Source: Marisa cornuarietis (lineage: Eukaryota > Mollusca > Gastropoda > Architaenioglossa > Ampullariidae). Taken from it: a stretch of DNA of 64,000 nt. The notes below the pieces were generated by a model, which did not search any database, was not told where the DNA came from, and was given only the letters and a program-made list of their open reading frames with translations. This document shows, piece after piece, positions 1 through 12,100 of this stretch (position 1 is the stretch's first letter; each line of letters opens with the position of its first letter). Made by a program: the position numbers and the translations under genes. The stretch spans positions 2,330,001 to 2,394,000 of the forward strand of contig SMMW01000046.1 of the NCBI GenBank assembly GCA_004794655.1. The letters are read 5' to 3'.

Positions 1-829
1 CAAACAAGATGATAGCAAGAGGCCTGGGTTAAATTTTAACCCAGCAGACCACTGTAAATGCTCCTACAGCTTTTAGGCTACGAGACCCTTTACCTTTATT
101 TTTAAAGAAAACAAAATATTCAAGAAGCCATTTTACCTTCAGGATGCCATGTTTCTGATTGCTAAAAGCATTAAAGAAAAATTATATTAAAACTATTCCA
201 AAAGAGAAACATTATCACTATACTCCACTAATCTCAATGAGAAAAAAGCTTAGCATTCTTTCTAAAGAACTGTGTTACTAATTGATCAGCCAATTAATCA
301 TTATTTTCATATATCTGCATATAAGCATTTCCTGTGGAACAGATTCTGCAGTCTTTGTTTAAATTTTCTCCATGATCCCTACCACAGCCTCACTCCTTCA
401 AAATAAGAAGTAATAAAATAAATAATAAAATATTACTTTTCCTATGCCAAAATATATTTTATATTTAATGTAATGGTTTCAAATGGAACAAACAATATTC
501 AAGTTACTATTAGAAACAATTTTATCTAATAAAATTTTACAGATAAATTTTATAATAAAAAAAATTATTTCAGCTCTGCAGTAACTAGAATTTGGATTTG
601 TAAAAACTTCTTCCAGATCATGACACCTTCCTTTTTTTCTCTCTTATTTTCTCCAGAACTTCCCCTCCACTCCCCACCCCCTTAACTGTGCTGAAATAAT
701 ATGTTCAGCATCTGTATATTCTTTCTTGACATAAAACCTGCTTAATGTCGATGTGATACTAAGTTTATTCACCTGTAACTGTTAAGATTATTACCATCTC
801 TTACGCCCTCACGGGTTTCATTCACCTAC
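1..829. other. AT-rich phosphorylase intron sequence, no exon seen
   Basis: This stretch lies downstream of the third coding exon of glycogen phosphorylase and should be its next intron. I looked on the minus strand for the expected next exon (the family has a motif like ADDWLRYGNPWE there) and did not find it, so the gene must continue beyond the left edge. Only AT-rich sequence without recognisable coding is seen. Confidence 0.6.
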
Positions 830-3800
830 CTGCCATCCATTGCATATTTTCTGAGCAAAGATGCCATAGTCATAGCGCAGACCATAGCCATAGGCTGCCA
901 ATCCTAGTGTTGCCATGGAATCGAGGAAACACGCAGCTAGTCGCCCCAGACCACCATTTCCCAGTCCAGCATCCATCTCAATCTCCTCAAGTTCTTCTAT
1001 ATCCAGTCCCAGCTATCAAAAGACATTATTCTGAATTTGCTTAGCAGCAAACACAGAACAGAGAATGCTAGAAATGGAAACACTTATCAAATCCCTGCTC
1101 ACCTTTTACTGCTTCTGCTTAGTCAGAAGAGCTAGCCAAGAACTATGCTCTTCTATAAAACTTTCATAATCAGAGATTCACAGGGTTTGTTTTTTGTGCT
1201 GTAATATGCATGCATGCAGAAGAGATAAGCATCTTTCTATCAGTTTCTGTGTGTGTGCACATGCGAGTAAAGAACATAAAGCCCTGGTGGCCTAAAAAAA
1301 TTATATTATTATTATTAACTGCACTAATTTTGTATAAATTAAGTAAAATAATAACTCAGAATACCTTAGTGCTTGGAGGGAGTGTAGACAACCCATACCT
1401 TCTACTATGGTAGGGAGAAGATTGTGTCTGTGTATGCACACACATTTGAATGATGGTGATAACTGTGCATAATGCACCTGACACCTACAGTGTGTGCTCA
1501 TGTGTCTTATTGCATGCTACTTTATAAGTGAATAAAGCACCTTGGGCCTGCCTTTAATGGTGGGGTAAGGTTCTCAATAAAAAAAAACAATAGCACAATG
1601 ATGATGATGAAAGACCTAAGCCATGATTAATTTTGTTGTCTAAATGATACCTTTAAGACAATATATCTTCTGGCAAAATTATTAATATAATTTGCAAAAT
1701 TATTAAATAATAAAATGAAATTAATTTCTTGCACGTTTTTCTTGAATAATAAACAAGTGCTTTATTGTAAGTGATGTCCCTCACTGTTTTCTCACCTGGT
1801 ACATGGCCTCATCACAGGAACTTTGAATTCCAAGGTTGATCATGGTGTTAGCCAATGTACGTCCCATGTAGAATTCCAGGGACAGGTAATACACTCTCTG
1901 TCGACACATACACATACAATTTCAACAAGGTCAGCTTTTATTTTATGCTAAAACATTATAGCTTATATCCACTCTTACTGAACACCACAGCAACATATTG
2001 ATATCTTGTTTAAATATTAAAATGTGGTCTGCAGATGCAAATGCTGAGCCAGGTACACAAGCACTATAAGGAGAGTTGCACATCAAGTCATCTGTATCTC
2101 TTGAATTCAGGATGCAGTAATGATATCAATATCCTGGTACAATTAAATCTAGGAAGCTACTATTACACTTCCTTACTGTCTGCTCAAATGAATATCAGTC
2201 AACACACACCACTGCCAGTTTTCTAGTTCAATATTAAGAACATCATACTACCTGACTGCTGACCAATGATATATGAGACGTGCATAGAATAACTTAATTA
2301 CGGAATGCATTGTACTGTACAAACTTTTAGTGCTTATAAAAAATATCTTCTTTGCTTTCTGCTTGAAAACTGTGCAGTTACAACAATAGCTTCTGGTGTT
2401 AACCACTCCTTTTCTTATAAAGCACTCCATTTCTGACCTATTTATATCTGATATCACTTAATCAGGTTCTATAGTAAACATATGCTCCTCCTAAATAAAA
2501 ATAATGTGAATCCAGAGCCTTGAATCTGCTTGTTCCTTGGCATGGCATCTACCTGAGCACAATGAGGAGTGTACAACAAGCATCTGTTTACACTGAACAG
2601 TGTTTATATGCAAAATAACTCTGTCTCCAATTAAACTCATCTTTCAACATGCATGTGTGCTATTAATGTCAACTGTTTCATGCTCTTTCTTTAGATGATG
2701 ATGATGGTGTATTATATAGCCAGCTGTTTTGCATATAGAACTCTTAGTGCATTATGACTAGAAATTTGGTCAAACAGGTAAAAGCCATTAACGGGTCCAC
2801 TGATGTGTGCAAGTCAGAGTCTCTTTCCACTGAAAAAAGAACCCGTAAATCTCCAAATAAATGTGTCATACTTTTTTAATTTTCACCTACTGGAAATTAT
2901 AGAAATATTAATATACGTATGTGGGTTTTTTTTAACTGGCTGCTAAAAATAAGTTCATAAGGTTCACAAAAAAATTAACTGAAAGTCTGAAAACCCCTCG
3001 CATTTTATGGATGAGAAACACTGGTATTTGACAAGCAGCAACTGTCATTGTTAACAGTATAATCCAGACAGTATGTGACCATTATTTAATTAGAAAGAGA
3101 AGAAAATCTTTTTTCTAGTAAGGTAAAGGTAGTCCTGTGACCTTTTAGTTCCATGATGCCCACTCCACAGCTAAGTCAAGTGATATATCACACTAGTATC
3201 AACCAGCTAGTATCCACACCTTTGGGTCTGGATGCTTTTGTTCTATCCACTAGGCTAACTGCTAACACCACCACCACCATGATCAATTCTTATGACAATC
3301 AAAACAATAAAAAAAAGGTGCTTACAGAAGTTTTTGACCCTGTTTCCTCCTTCTTACAGTGCAAAGATAGAGAAAGCACAATCTAAAGCTTCTGAGCAAA
3401 TATTTTTCCTGCTATTGTTCAGGGTTTGTAGACTTATACCTAATAACTTACTACCAAATCCTATGTATACCAAATCCTTTTGTTTATAATAGTAAGAATA
3501 TCATTACATAACTAATTACTTCTAGCAAAAGACTGGTTTTATATTACTTTTAGGTCAGTCCAGAGTCCCAAGTCAACCCAGTTAAAAGCTGAGATGCATG
3601 TGTGTTTAACTTTTGAAGTTTATATGCATTTTTATGTATTGAAAGGAAGGTATGAAGGAACCCCGTTGATTCAACCATTTGCCAAAATGAACCATCATAG
3701 AAGTTGATTCGACCACTCCCTTTAGTCTATTGGACTATATCAGTCATGCAATGATTAACCATAAATGATTTTTGTCATACTTTCTTTTATTGGCACTGGC

Positions 3801-5941
3801 TGATGTGTACATATTAATTTTTGTCACTTTCATCATTTTTGTGTGTATGAATGTGCATCCATGTACCTGTATATGGATGCATTTTTAGTTTTTAAGATTT
3901 TGGATGTAATTTTTGGTAAAATATCATCATCGTTACTCCACTAGGAGCATAGAGCCGCAACAACACCTTGCTAGCGGACCTTGTTTTGGGCAGCCCCCCT
4001 CAGTTGGGCTCATGTGGTTCCAGCATCCTTTGCCTTGCTCTGTACTGAACTTCTCCAAGTCTGTTTTGGTTTCCCAACTCTCCTCTTCTCTTGAGGGTTC
4101 CAGTCAATTGGTAAAATATACATATATTTAATGTTGCTTCCATTTGTAGCTAAATATACCTAGGATTTATTTTAAGGCTTACACAACACACTATTCTTAA
4201 CTGCACAGAGAATGGGATCTAGCTTGGTCATGATGCTGCGCCTTAAAAGTACACATTATTATTATTGTGTGTGCTTGTGCGGGTAGGCAGGTGGTTAAAA
4301 ACCCCTCTCCTACCAACACCACCAAAATGAGACACCTGTGTATGTGTATATTTAAATATAACTCACAATTCTCTGCAATTCACTTTTTCGCCTTTTTTTT
4401 TTTTTTTTTACTGCTTTAGATTTTTTAATCGAATTTTACTTGCCATTTTTTTTCACAGGAATACCTTAAGGTTGTTCAAGATTTAAAGTGTGTTCTTCTT
4501 TAGTATTGTTCGGCGTGGGCCCAAATTTAAAAATTATTAAAAAAAACCTTCATAGATATCAGAAGATATCGGAGGATCATTACCTTGTCGCGGTCGGGGG
4601 GCTTGTGTGTATCGATGACCCTAAGAGCTATACCGGGCAGGGCCACCCAAGCCGGGCAGGTCAAAGGGTAGATGCCAGACAAAACATGATCCCTGGTCCT
4701 CCAGGTTGGGGGTTGGGCACAGGGCTAACAACCCTGTCCCGTAAAAAGCAATACCGTTACGGAAAATTAGCTGCCCTACGTGCCGACAGGCATAACGGGC
4801 AGTAAGTAAGTAAGTACCGCGCTGGATGATCTGCGTGCTTCTTTCTCTTTCTTGTGAATCCGACTTCAAAAGAAAATTGTGTGGGGATATTAACACCTCT
4901 GGTCTGCGTGACCCTCTATCTTTAGTCGCTTGCTTGTGCATGCGCGTGTCTGCAGACTAATGATTTAAATAGCAACTAATTTTGTAATTGGCGATCGAAT
5001 CAAGTCATGACGGAAACTGAATCGATCTCTGGCTGTGGTCGAATCGACAATGTGAAGTGGTCGAATTGCTTTGCGCGTGGTCGAATCAGTACACACATCA
5101 AGATCAATGTCTCCCAACTTTAGCTGAGTCAGATTATCAGAAAAACTGATGCTTTTTGAAGGACCTTGTCAAGACGGTTTCCTCCTTCAGACAACTCTGC
5201 ACACTCGACCCTAAGGTGAAGGCCGCTATATGACCTCCCGTTCAGGACAAGTTATCTCTTTTAGTATGTCTACTTTTTTTCTTTTGCCTGCCTTTTTACT
5301 TATTCTTCTTTACTTCGTACGTGATTGTTTATTTTCTCTCTTGCATCACGGACGTATTATCATCATGCAGGAACGAACGCATAAGCTGCACCTCTGTCGC
5401 TTCCTCTTTCTCGCTCGCTTTCATGACAGATTAAAATCTCAATCTGGGCATACTTTTATTAGTGAAAAGACTTCGTCAATTCTGTAGAGATTGTCCTCAA
5501 CCCTTATTTATCTGCATAGTTATACTGCATTAAAAAAAAAAACTGAGGTGTCTAACGATCTGATTTCAACACTTACCTACCACTATACTGCACTTGTACT
5601 TTCCAGAACTCACTAGGCGCTCTTCCATACTTTATGCATATAACTGTCTCAGATAATTACGTCCAGTACTAAGACATGCATTCATTTGTTCCTACCTTTG
5701 GGTCTGTTTCATAATAATATTGCTGTGTTCTTATCCATCTGCTGACAAGATGATCCCGGACAGTGTAGGCGAGGGCGAAGAAGTAATCCCGTGGGGTTGC
5801 GACGTTTCTATCTTTCACAAGAGTGTAATGGAGATGCCGGTTAAAAGTTTTCTTTGTGCTAGCAACATTTTCAACAGGCGCGATCCCGCGAATGCTGATC
5901 TGCTTTCTTTTATCATGATCAGTCATAGGATACGCCGACAT
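830..5941 (-). CDS. PYG: Glycogen phosphorylase, N-terminal three coding exons (partial)
   Basis: This cytosolic enzyme releases glucose-1-phosphate from glycogen and is switched on by phosphorylation of an N-terminal serine. The coding exons, read on the minus strand, are 5941-5696 (82 codons), 1897-1796 (34 codons) and 1012-830 (61 codons). All junctions are phase 0 and each intron starts with GT. Exon 1 begins [19 protein letters not shown]; Ser16 in KRKQISIRG corresponds to the regulatory Ser14 of vertebrate enzymes (mature numbering). It goes on through [13 protein letters not shown] and ends ETDPK. Exon 2 holds [17 protein letters not shown]. Exon 3 holds [19 protein letters not shown] and ends KICNGWQ. 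About 177 of the usual 840 residues are present, so the catalytic lysine and PLP site are off the window. The start codon fits the family N-terminus exactly. Intron 1 (1898-5695) carries LINE debris. The gene is divergent from CEBPZ, 199 bp start to start. The family is certain, but liver, muscle and brain isoform names do not apply to an invertebrate. Confidence 0.96.
3915..4110 (-). mobile_element. 3' end of a non-LTR retrotransposon ORF2 (decayed)
   Basis: Read on the minus strand, this gives broken peptides of the type [19 protein letters not shown], then [10 protein letters not shown] and VVAALCS, followed by a short GATGAT-like tail. That order (GRPK-TWRR, then AQDR-WR, then an ALC end and a simple repeat tail) is typical of the C-terminus of RTE/CR1-type endonuclease-reverse transcriptases. 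Stops and frame changes show it is dead. It lies in intron 1 of the phosphorylase gene. Confidence 0.6.
4185..4275 (+). mobile_element. 3' tail of a LINE family also present at 18.1 kb
   Basis: The stretch from TGCACAGAGAATGGGATC to CACATTATTATTATT matches 18136-18203 with few differences (AGAGAGTGGGATATATCTTGG and CACATTATTATTATTATT there). Both end in ATT repeats, as expected of the 3' end of a CR1/L2-like LINE or a SINE that borrowed its tail. Confidence 0.6.
4560..4815 (+). repeat. Interspersed repeat, probably 5' part of an RTE-like element or derived SINE
   Basis: The segment is markedly GC-richer than the AT-rich intron around it. It carries the string GGGCACAGGGCTAACAACCC followed by a stretch reading CCCGTAAAAAGC, which I recognise as common in invertebrate RTE-type untranslated leaders. 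It ends in a short AAGT repeat, as SINE/LINE insertions often do. The longest frame through it is 105 codons and matches no known protein. The element class is an inference. Confidence 0.4.
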
Positions 5942-6140
5942 GGTGGCTGTGTACTAGGCTGGTGCTGAAAGGTAGCTGTCGACTGTCAGAGATGAATGTT
6001 CGAACTGTTGACCCACATCCAGCGACAGAGCAGGTAACCTTGACTCTCAAGGTCGTCGGGGTTCGGGTCACCGATCCCAGAGGGCGCGGTGTGTTTGCAA
6101 GGTAGACTACTCTCATCGCAGCAACATTCGTATAGTAAAC
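5942..6140. promoter_or_regulatory. Compact bidirectional promoter between phosphorylase and CEBPZ
   Basis: The 199 bp between the two divergent start codons must hold both 5' leaders and the core promoter if both starts are right. It is GC-richer than the flanks and I see no clear TATA box at a useful distance, which fits a housekeeping-type divergent promoter. At 6037-6053 there is a perfect inverted repeat, ACCTTGA-CTC-TCAAGGT. Each arm holds a TCAAGGT core like the extended half-site bound by ERR/SF-1-type nuclear receptors. A control role is inferred, not shown. Confidence 0.6.
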
Positions 6141-9100
6141 ATGGCGGCCAGTCAAACACGCGGTGAACTAAGTTTCTCTCTCATTCAAGAACTTGGCGGA
6201 ACCAAGGTAACGTATAAGATTTCGCAAAACACTAATCACACATTTTTCTTTTTCTTCTGTAAATAGGTTAATTAATGGCAAGTAGGTATTTATTTTCTGC
6301 AAAACATTTGATAGGGAACACAACAGTCCAGAGAATGCTACTCCTTTTGCAACCCAATCCCCCTTTTCTGTTTATTGCTACTTCCCTGTTCGTCTTTCTC
6401 TGCTGGGTACAGCTTTGATATGGGGGAACTCTCAACGGTCATACAAAAATGGCTCGCGGCATTTGTCGTCTGCTCGCTCCACTCAATTGCCCAAATGTAC
6501 CTAATAAACTAAACCTAACCCTATCCCAAACCCTAAACCCAAACCTCTGACAAAATAACATAGACCGGCCTATGAAGTCACGAGCTCCCCCATATCAAAG
6601 TTCTGCTCTCTGCTGAATCGTAACACTCGTTCTAATTACCTGATTCTTCTTTGTGTTTTCTCTATTTGTCTTTTATTAGTCATCAGTACTGTTGTTCGTC
6701 CTTCCGTTCCTTCGTATGTTGTCCATGTCTCGTTCTTACCTCAAGCACTAAGAGCTCGCTCCGAGTATGTGCTACACAAATCACGCATTATTATTATGTG
6801 GTAAAGGACAAATATTTAAATTATTATTTATTATTTTATTTTTCTGTAGTCAAAGTTTATCTGGCCAATAAATTCAGGCTGCCTGAGTTCTAAAAATAAC
6901 ATGTACATAGATATTAGTCTATATCGCCACTAAAAAGTATCATGCAAAATAAGAAAATAGTGTTTAATTGGTGACACAGTTCAGATCAGATAGTGAGATG
7001 GAGAAATTTAGGGGTAGAGGTTAATTATAATCTCGAGTTCTCTAAACATATTGAAATATTTGTTAATATGGCCAGCATATTTGAAGGATCTACATTTTTT
7101 TTAAATGTACTGTTTGCTAACGGGCTAAAGATAGTGGATAGTGGAAGCTCTTTGCCAAGTAGCAAAACGTTTTCATTGATCATCTTGATGTTAATAGAAG
7201 TGTTAAATATAAACTTTTATTAATGAAACTGACATGATGACAGCTTATTAGATGAGTTAAATGATTGTCGAATCAAGAATTATGTGTGCTTTGATAGGAA
7301 GACCTGCAGCTTCTGGAGGATCTTGGAGAGGATGAAGAGGCTGAAGATCTGGATCTGGATGCAGCAAACGATTGGGATGCAGACCCTGTCAAAAAGGATG
7401 AAGTGAGTAAATAAAATGGGCTGTTTTATATTGTGTGCATTAGTGTTATTGTTTTGTTTTCATCATTTAAAAATATTTTTGCATTCAATTTGCTTTCAAA
7501 TTATCCATCTTCTGGAAAGTAGACTGATTTTATTTAACAGAATGTGTTATCAATAATGTCAAGGAGCTCAAAAAGTGTAATTTTTATACAATACCACCAC
7601 TAGACTTTTCTCCTCCTACTGACAAATTTTGCTTGATTTCAGCTTCGTGATTTCATTGAACAGCTTGGAATAAAAAAACACAGACCTGATGTCATAGAAG
7701 AGAAAAGGTGCGGTTTTTGCGTTCTAGATTCATAGATGTCTCTTGCTCTTTACATTGTACACCTCATGTATCTCTCCACTTGTTATCTCGTTTTATCAAG
7801 AGCTTAAACCATAAATAAGTGCAGAAAATCTCCTTTTAGTTTAAATCACTGAATTTAGTGTATAAAAGTTTGATAACTCACAAACTGAGTAGATAGCCCT
7901 TTGAATATTGATTTAATCTATGATTCTAGTAGATTAACACATATAACACTGAGGGTTCATTCAGTGCTAGTTACTTCCATCTTAAAATGAGTTTGTTTCT
8001 CTGTCTCTGTGTCTCTCCCCTCTCACCTATGTGTGCAAGTTAGAACATAGATGTTTGAAACTTGTAGCTGTTGAAGAAAGTCTGGGGGATTTTGCTCAGA
8101 TTAGATTATAAACATCGACATTTAAACCAAAGAGGGTTGGTCTTTGAAAACTGAAAACTTGTCAGTACTTGAGAGTTGAAGAACAATTTTGTTTACGTTT
8201 CTTAAGAGGGCTTAAGAATTTGGGGGGGGGGGCTAGCATTTGAAACATGAACATTTTTGTCTGAGGACATTATTTGTGGAACCCAAAGTTATTCTGTGTA
8301 TACCAGAAGTAAGGAAAAGGAGGCAAAACTCCAGAAGTCTGGGGTCAACAACAATGAAAGCAGAGACACTGAAGCAGAACCAGCCTCCGGAAAAAGTAAA
8401 AGCAACACTTCAGGAAATCCACGACGACAGGAGAAGAATAAATACAAAGTGCAGCATGCTGATGTTACCAGCACTACTTTAAGCGAAGAAGAAAGTCTGA
8501 CACAGCATTTGAAATCTTCAGAAAGTCGCTCCTACCTGTTGTTCAAACCAGGGGACCAATGGCTAGATAGTCAGGTATGTTGTAGATGGATCTAACATAG
8601 GTGTGACTATTAATCATTCCCTAGGGCACAGTTTATTCCTTAGCGACTTGATATACAGTCAGTCTGTTGTTAAACTACTACCCTTTTAAAGGATGTCTAA
8701 ATATTTGATAGCCGTTGTCAGATTAACCTCTTATAAGAGTATGCCTTTATCGTTGTTATATAGACATTGGTAAACGAGAAGCCTGCAGAATGTGATCTAA
8801 TCCAGACAGCTCGCAACTTTGCTGCACAAATTCTGGAAAGGGAAGTTGCTATATACAAGGAGCGTAAGTAGCTTGGCTTACAACTTTTGGTAATGAACAA
8901 AATAAAGCTTACACTTTTTGTTGTTCTGCCCAATAATTACACAGTGCATGATACAAACCTTTTTTAATTCATAAAAATGACCTTTCATTGGTAAGTAAAT
9001 ATAGTTTTGAATTGCTTCAGGGAAGTAGGGGAGAGTATTTTCCTATAACTCCTCTTTTTCTCAAAACAAATAGAATGTTTGTAGTTTTTATTGTTTTGTA

Positions 9101-12100
9101 CCAGTGTATTTTTTTTTTTTTTTTTTTTTTACTGCAATGTAATCGACATCAGACAAGAAATTCTGCAGATCTTTCTTCTTCTTCTGTGGCCCAACCACTT
9201 CAGATTCTCTGCCCTTTTCTTTCTAACGTTGATTGTGCTTGACCTTTTCAAATCTGGCCTCATTGCCCAACACTTTAAGAAATAGCTTCTATAACACAAT
9301 ACTTATCTTCATCCATGCACATCATTTGTCATTATTTATGGTGTCCTTAGTTTGCAACCTTTTTTTTTTATCTATTTGCTGTTACCTATGTGGTTAACTG
9401 TTGGTTTGTCTGTAGTCTTTCGTCCACAGCACATTTAGTTCACCTTCTGACTGAGAAATATGCTTTTCAAATGTATCTATTATTATTAATGTAAATGAAA
9501 CATTGTACTTTAATCTTAAATTACAAATGATTCTTTTTTAATGATTTTTAAATAAAATTTAACTAAATAAAATCGACAAACAATTTTCTGAATTAAGTAA
9601 ATAAAGAATGCAGCTATTCTTGACAATCATCGTTTAGGAAACTCAGCAAACGAGGAACCACATTGTCAGTAGCCTTAATATTTATAATATAGTTTTGTTT
9701 TGTTTTTTTAATTTTTAAGAAAGAGAACATAAAAAGAAGTCAGATTCCCACTGGCTAAAAACTGTGCTGACATCTGGTACACTTTCTGACAAAATGGCTG
9801 CTTTGACACTGCAAGTAGAAGAATCTCCTGTGCACAGTCTTTCAGCCCTTGACACATTAGTTGCCATGGTGCACAAAAAAGGAAAACGTGAAGCTATGAT
9901 GGCAGCAGGTATTTTTCTATATTATAGCATTTTTTAGGGTGTGCTTACAAAATCATGCAAACTTAAATGGTATGATTGTGTACACAACTGTTGATATAAA
10001 ATGCATAGACAATACTGGGCAAGAATGTATGCACTTGCCTGCTTGCACATTTGGAGAGCACTTATTTCTTTGAATGCTGACATTTCTTCTCAACTTTTAT
10101 TGTCGCCACCATAATGTTTGATTTTATTTCAGATTTCATTCTAATGTGATTTTTTTTTCAGATACACTAAAAGAATTGATGTCAAGTCTGTTGCCTAGTG
10201 ATCGCAAGTTGATTGTTTTTGATGCTGTAAGGAATCCACACCTTTGCATGTCATTTTCCTCTAAGTATTTAACATAAGGTTAAGTATAAGTAATACTGTG
10301 TTACACATGAATTTTTTTTTTTTTTTTTTTTTGGTAAGTAAATTTTTCAAAAACAATTTCTGCTTAGAGATTTAAACCCAATACATTCTTGTCTTGTGGA
10401 TTGTGTATTTTGTGGTGTCGCATGTATGTAGTGTATTTTATTGCACCCAAGTAAAAAAAAAAAAAGCCCTGCAAGTAGAAAAAATATTATCATGCTATAT
10501 ATATATATATCGAGTTTTTGTATGGGAATCTTTCAGCGTCCTCTAGACAAGGTGTGGAGTACATGTGGTGGGAACAAGGATGCAGTTGATAGAAAACTCT
10601 TATCGTGGTATGTTGAAGCTGTTCTGAAGGAGAAGTACTCAGCTTTTGTTGCTGCTCTTGATGTAAGTAATCTTCCTTATTATCGACCATCCTGATAGAT
10701 CTCACTGCATAACTTCAAAAATAAAAATTTATTACTAAAAAATCTCCTCTAAAAAATAATTTAAGCACAGAAAGCCTCTTCTTACCTTCAGTCAATGACT
10801 TGCTCAATTTTTTTTTTATTATCATTATTAAATATGTTGTAAATAAAAAGATCACTGCAGGGTCAGGGGAGACATTATCCCAGCATGTAACTTTGCATAA
10901 TGTCATATAGCTTATTGTAACTCAGGATATTGCCATTTCCAGAATCTCTTTTGAGCTGATTATTGCTTAGATTTAAAAAAAATGTCCTCTTCATATATAG
11001 CATAATTTTCATCTTCAAACAATAGATCTGCATCATCTTAGAAGAGAATTTGAAAATATAAATGCTTGTTTCTTCTTTAGCGCCTACATTTTCTCATTCA
11101 ACAGGATATAAATTTCTAGGAAAGTATATCTGTGGAAAATTGATTCAGCTTTTAAATCTAGTAGTCTTCTTTCCTTATACATTCACTTGTTCTTGAGTAC
11201 AAAGAAAAATTTGAACATCACGATCTCCGCATAGTGTGACTCCATCATGACTGAGTTAAACATTCTGCTGAAGGCTGACAAGCAGCCATACAGGTTTGAG
11301 ATGCATGATAATACTGTTGTTGAAAATGTCTTTTTATTTCCTGTCTTTTTTGGTGCATCTCCTGTGTGTGGTGAGGGCAGTATGTCAGTGATGTTAGTTG
11401 TGGTCAACTAAACAGAGACTTGCATTGTGATATTTTTTGTAACTATAGTCATTTCTTTACTTTTGCAGGTAATGTCGTTTGACACTATTCTGGCTACAAA
11501 ACGAAAAGCTATAGGTAATGTTAGTTTTCTTTCTTTTTTTCTTCTCCTCTGTTGTGAAAGGTGAGAATGCTAAGGAGCACATTTATAATGTCATAGGTAG
11601 GGTTTCTTTGTGGAAGAGGGGGAGTGTGTTTTTTTTTATTTAGCTTAATAAGAAACCATATTTATTTAATGCTGGTGCATTTTTTGTGACTTCCTCAGAC
11701 ACCATGCATCACCTGCTGATGGAAAAACCAGAACAAGAAAATGTAAGTGTTCTTTTTGCATTTTTAGATTATTGTAGTAATTTTGCAGTCTTAGATTATG
11801 CTCATTTTGTCGTATTGACTGTTGTTCATTTAGATAAATGTTTTTATTTTTATTGTGGTATTTCATTTTAATTAGATCTTATATGTGTTTATCCATGTTC
11901 CTGTGTTTCCAATGTCTTTTGTTGATGATTGGTCTCTTTGGTGTTCAGGTACTCCTCGCGAAAGTAGTAAACAAGCTTGGAGATCCTGACTACAAACTGG
12001 CATCACATGCCTCCTATCTCCTGATACGGCTTGGTCTGTGTTTTGATTTATAATAGTGGGAATGATTTATGTAGCTTTTACAAATTATTGTGTATAGACT

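Noticed and set aside
6522..6540. Telomere-like CCCTAAACCC run
   Set aside because: Only a few imperfect units inside a MITE; not an interstitial telomere of note.
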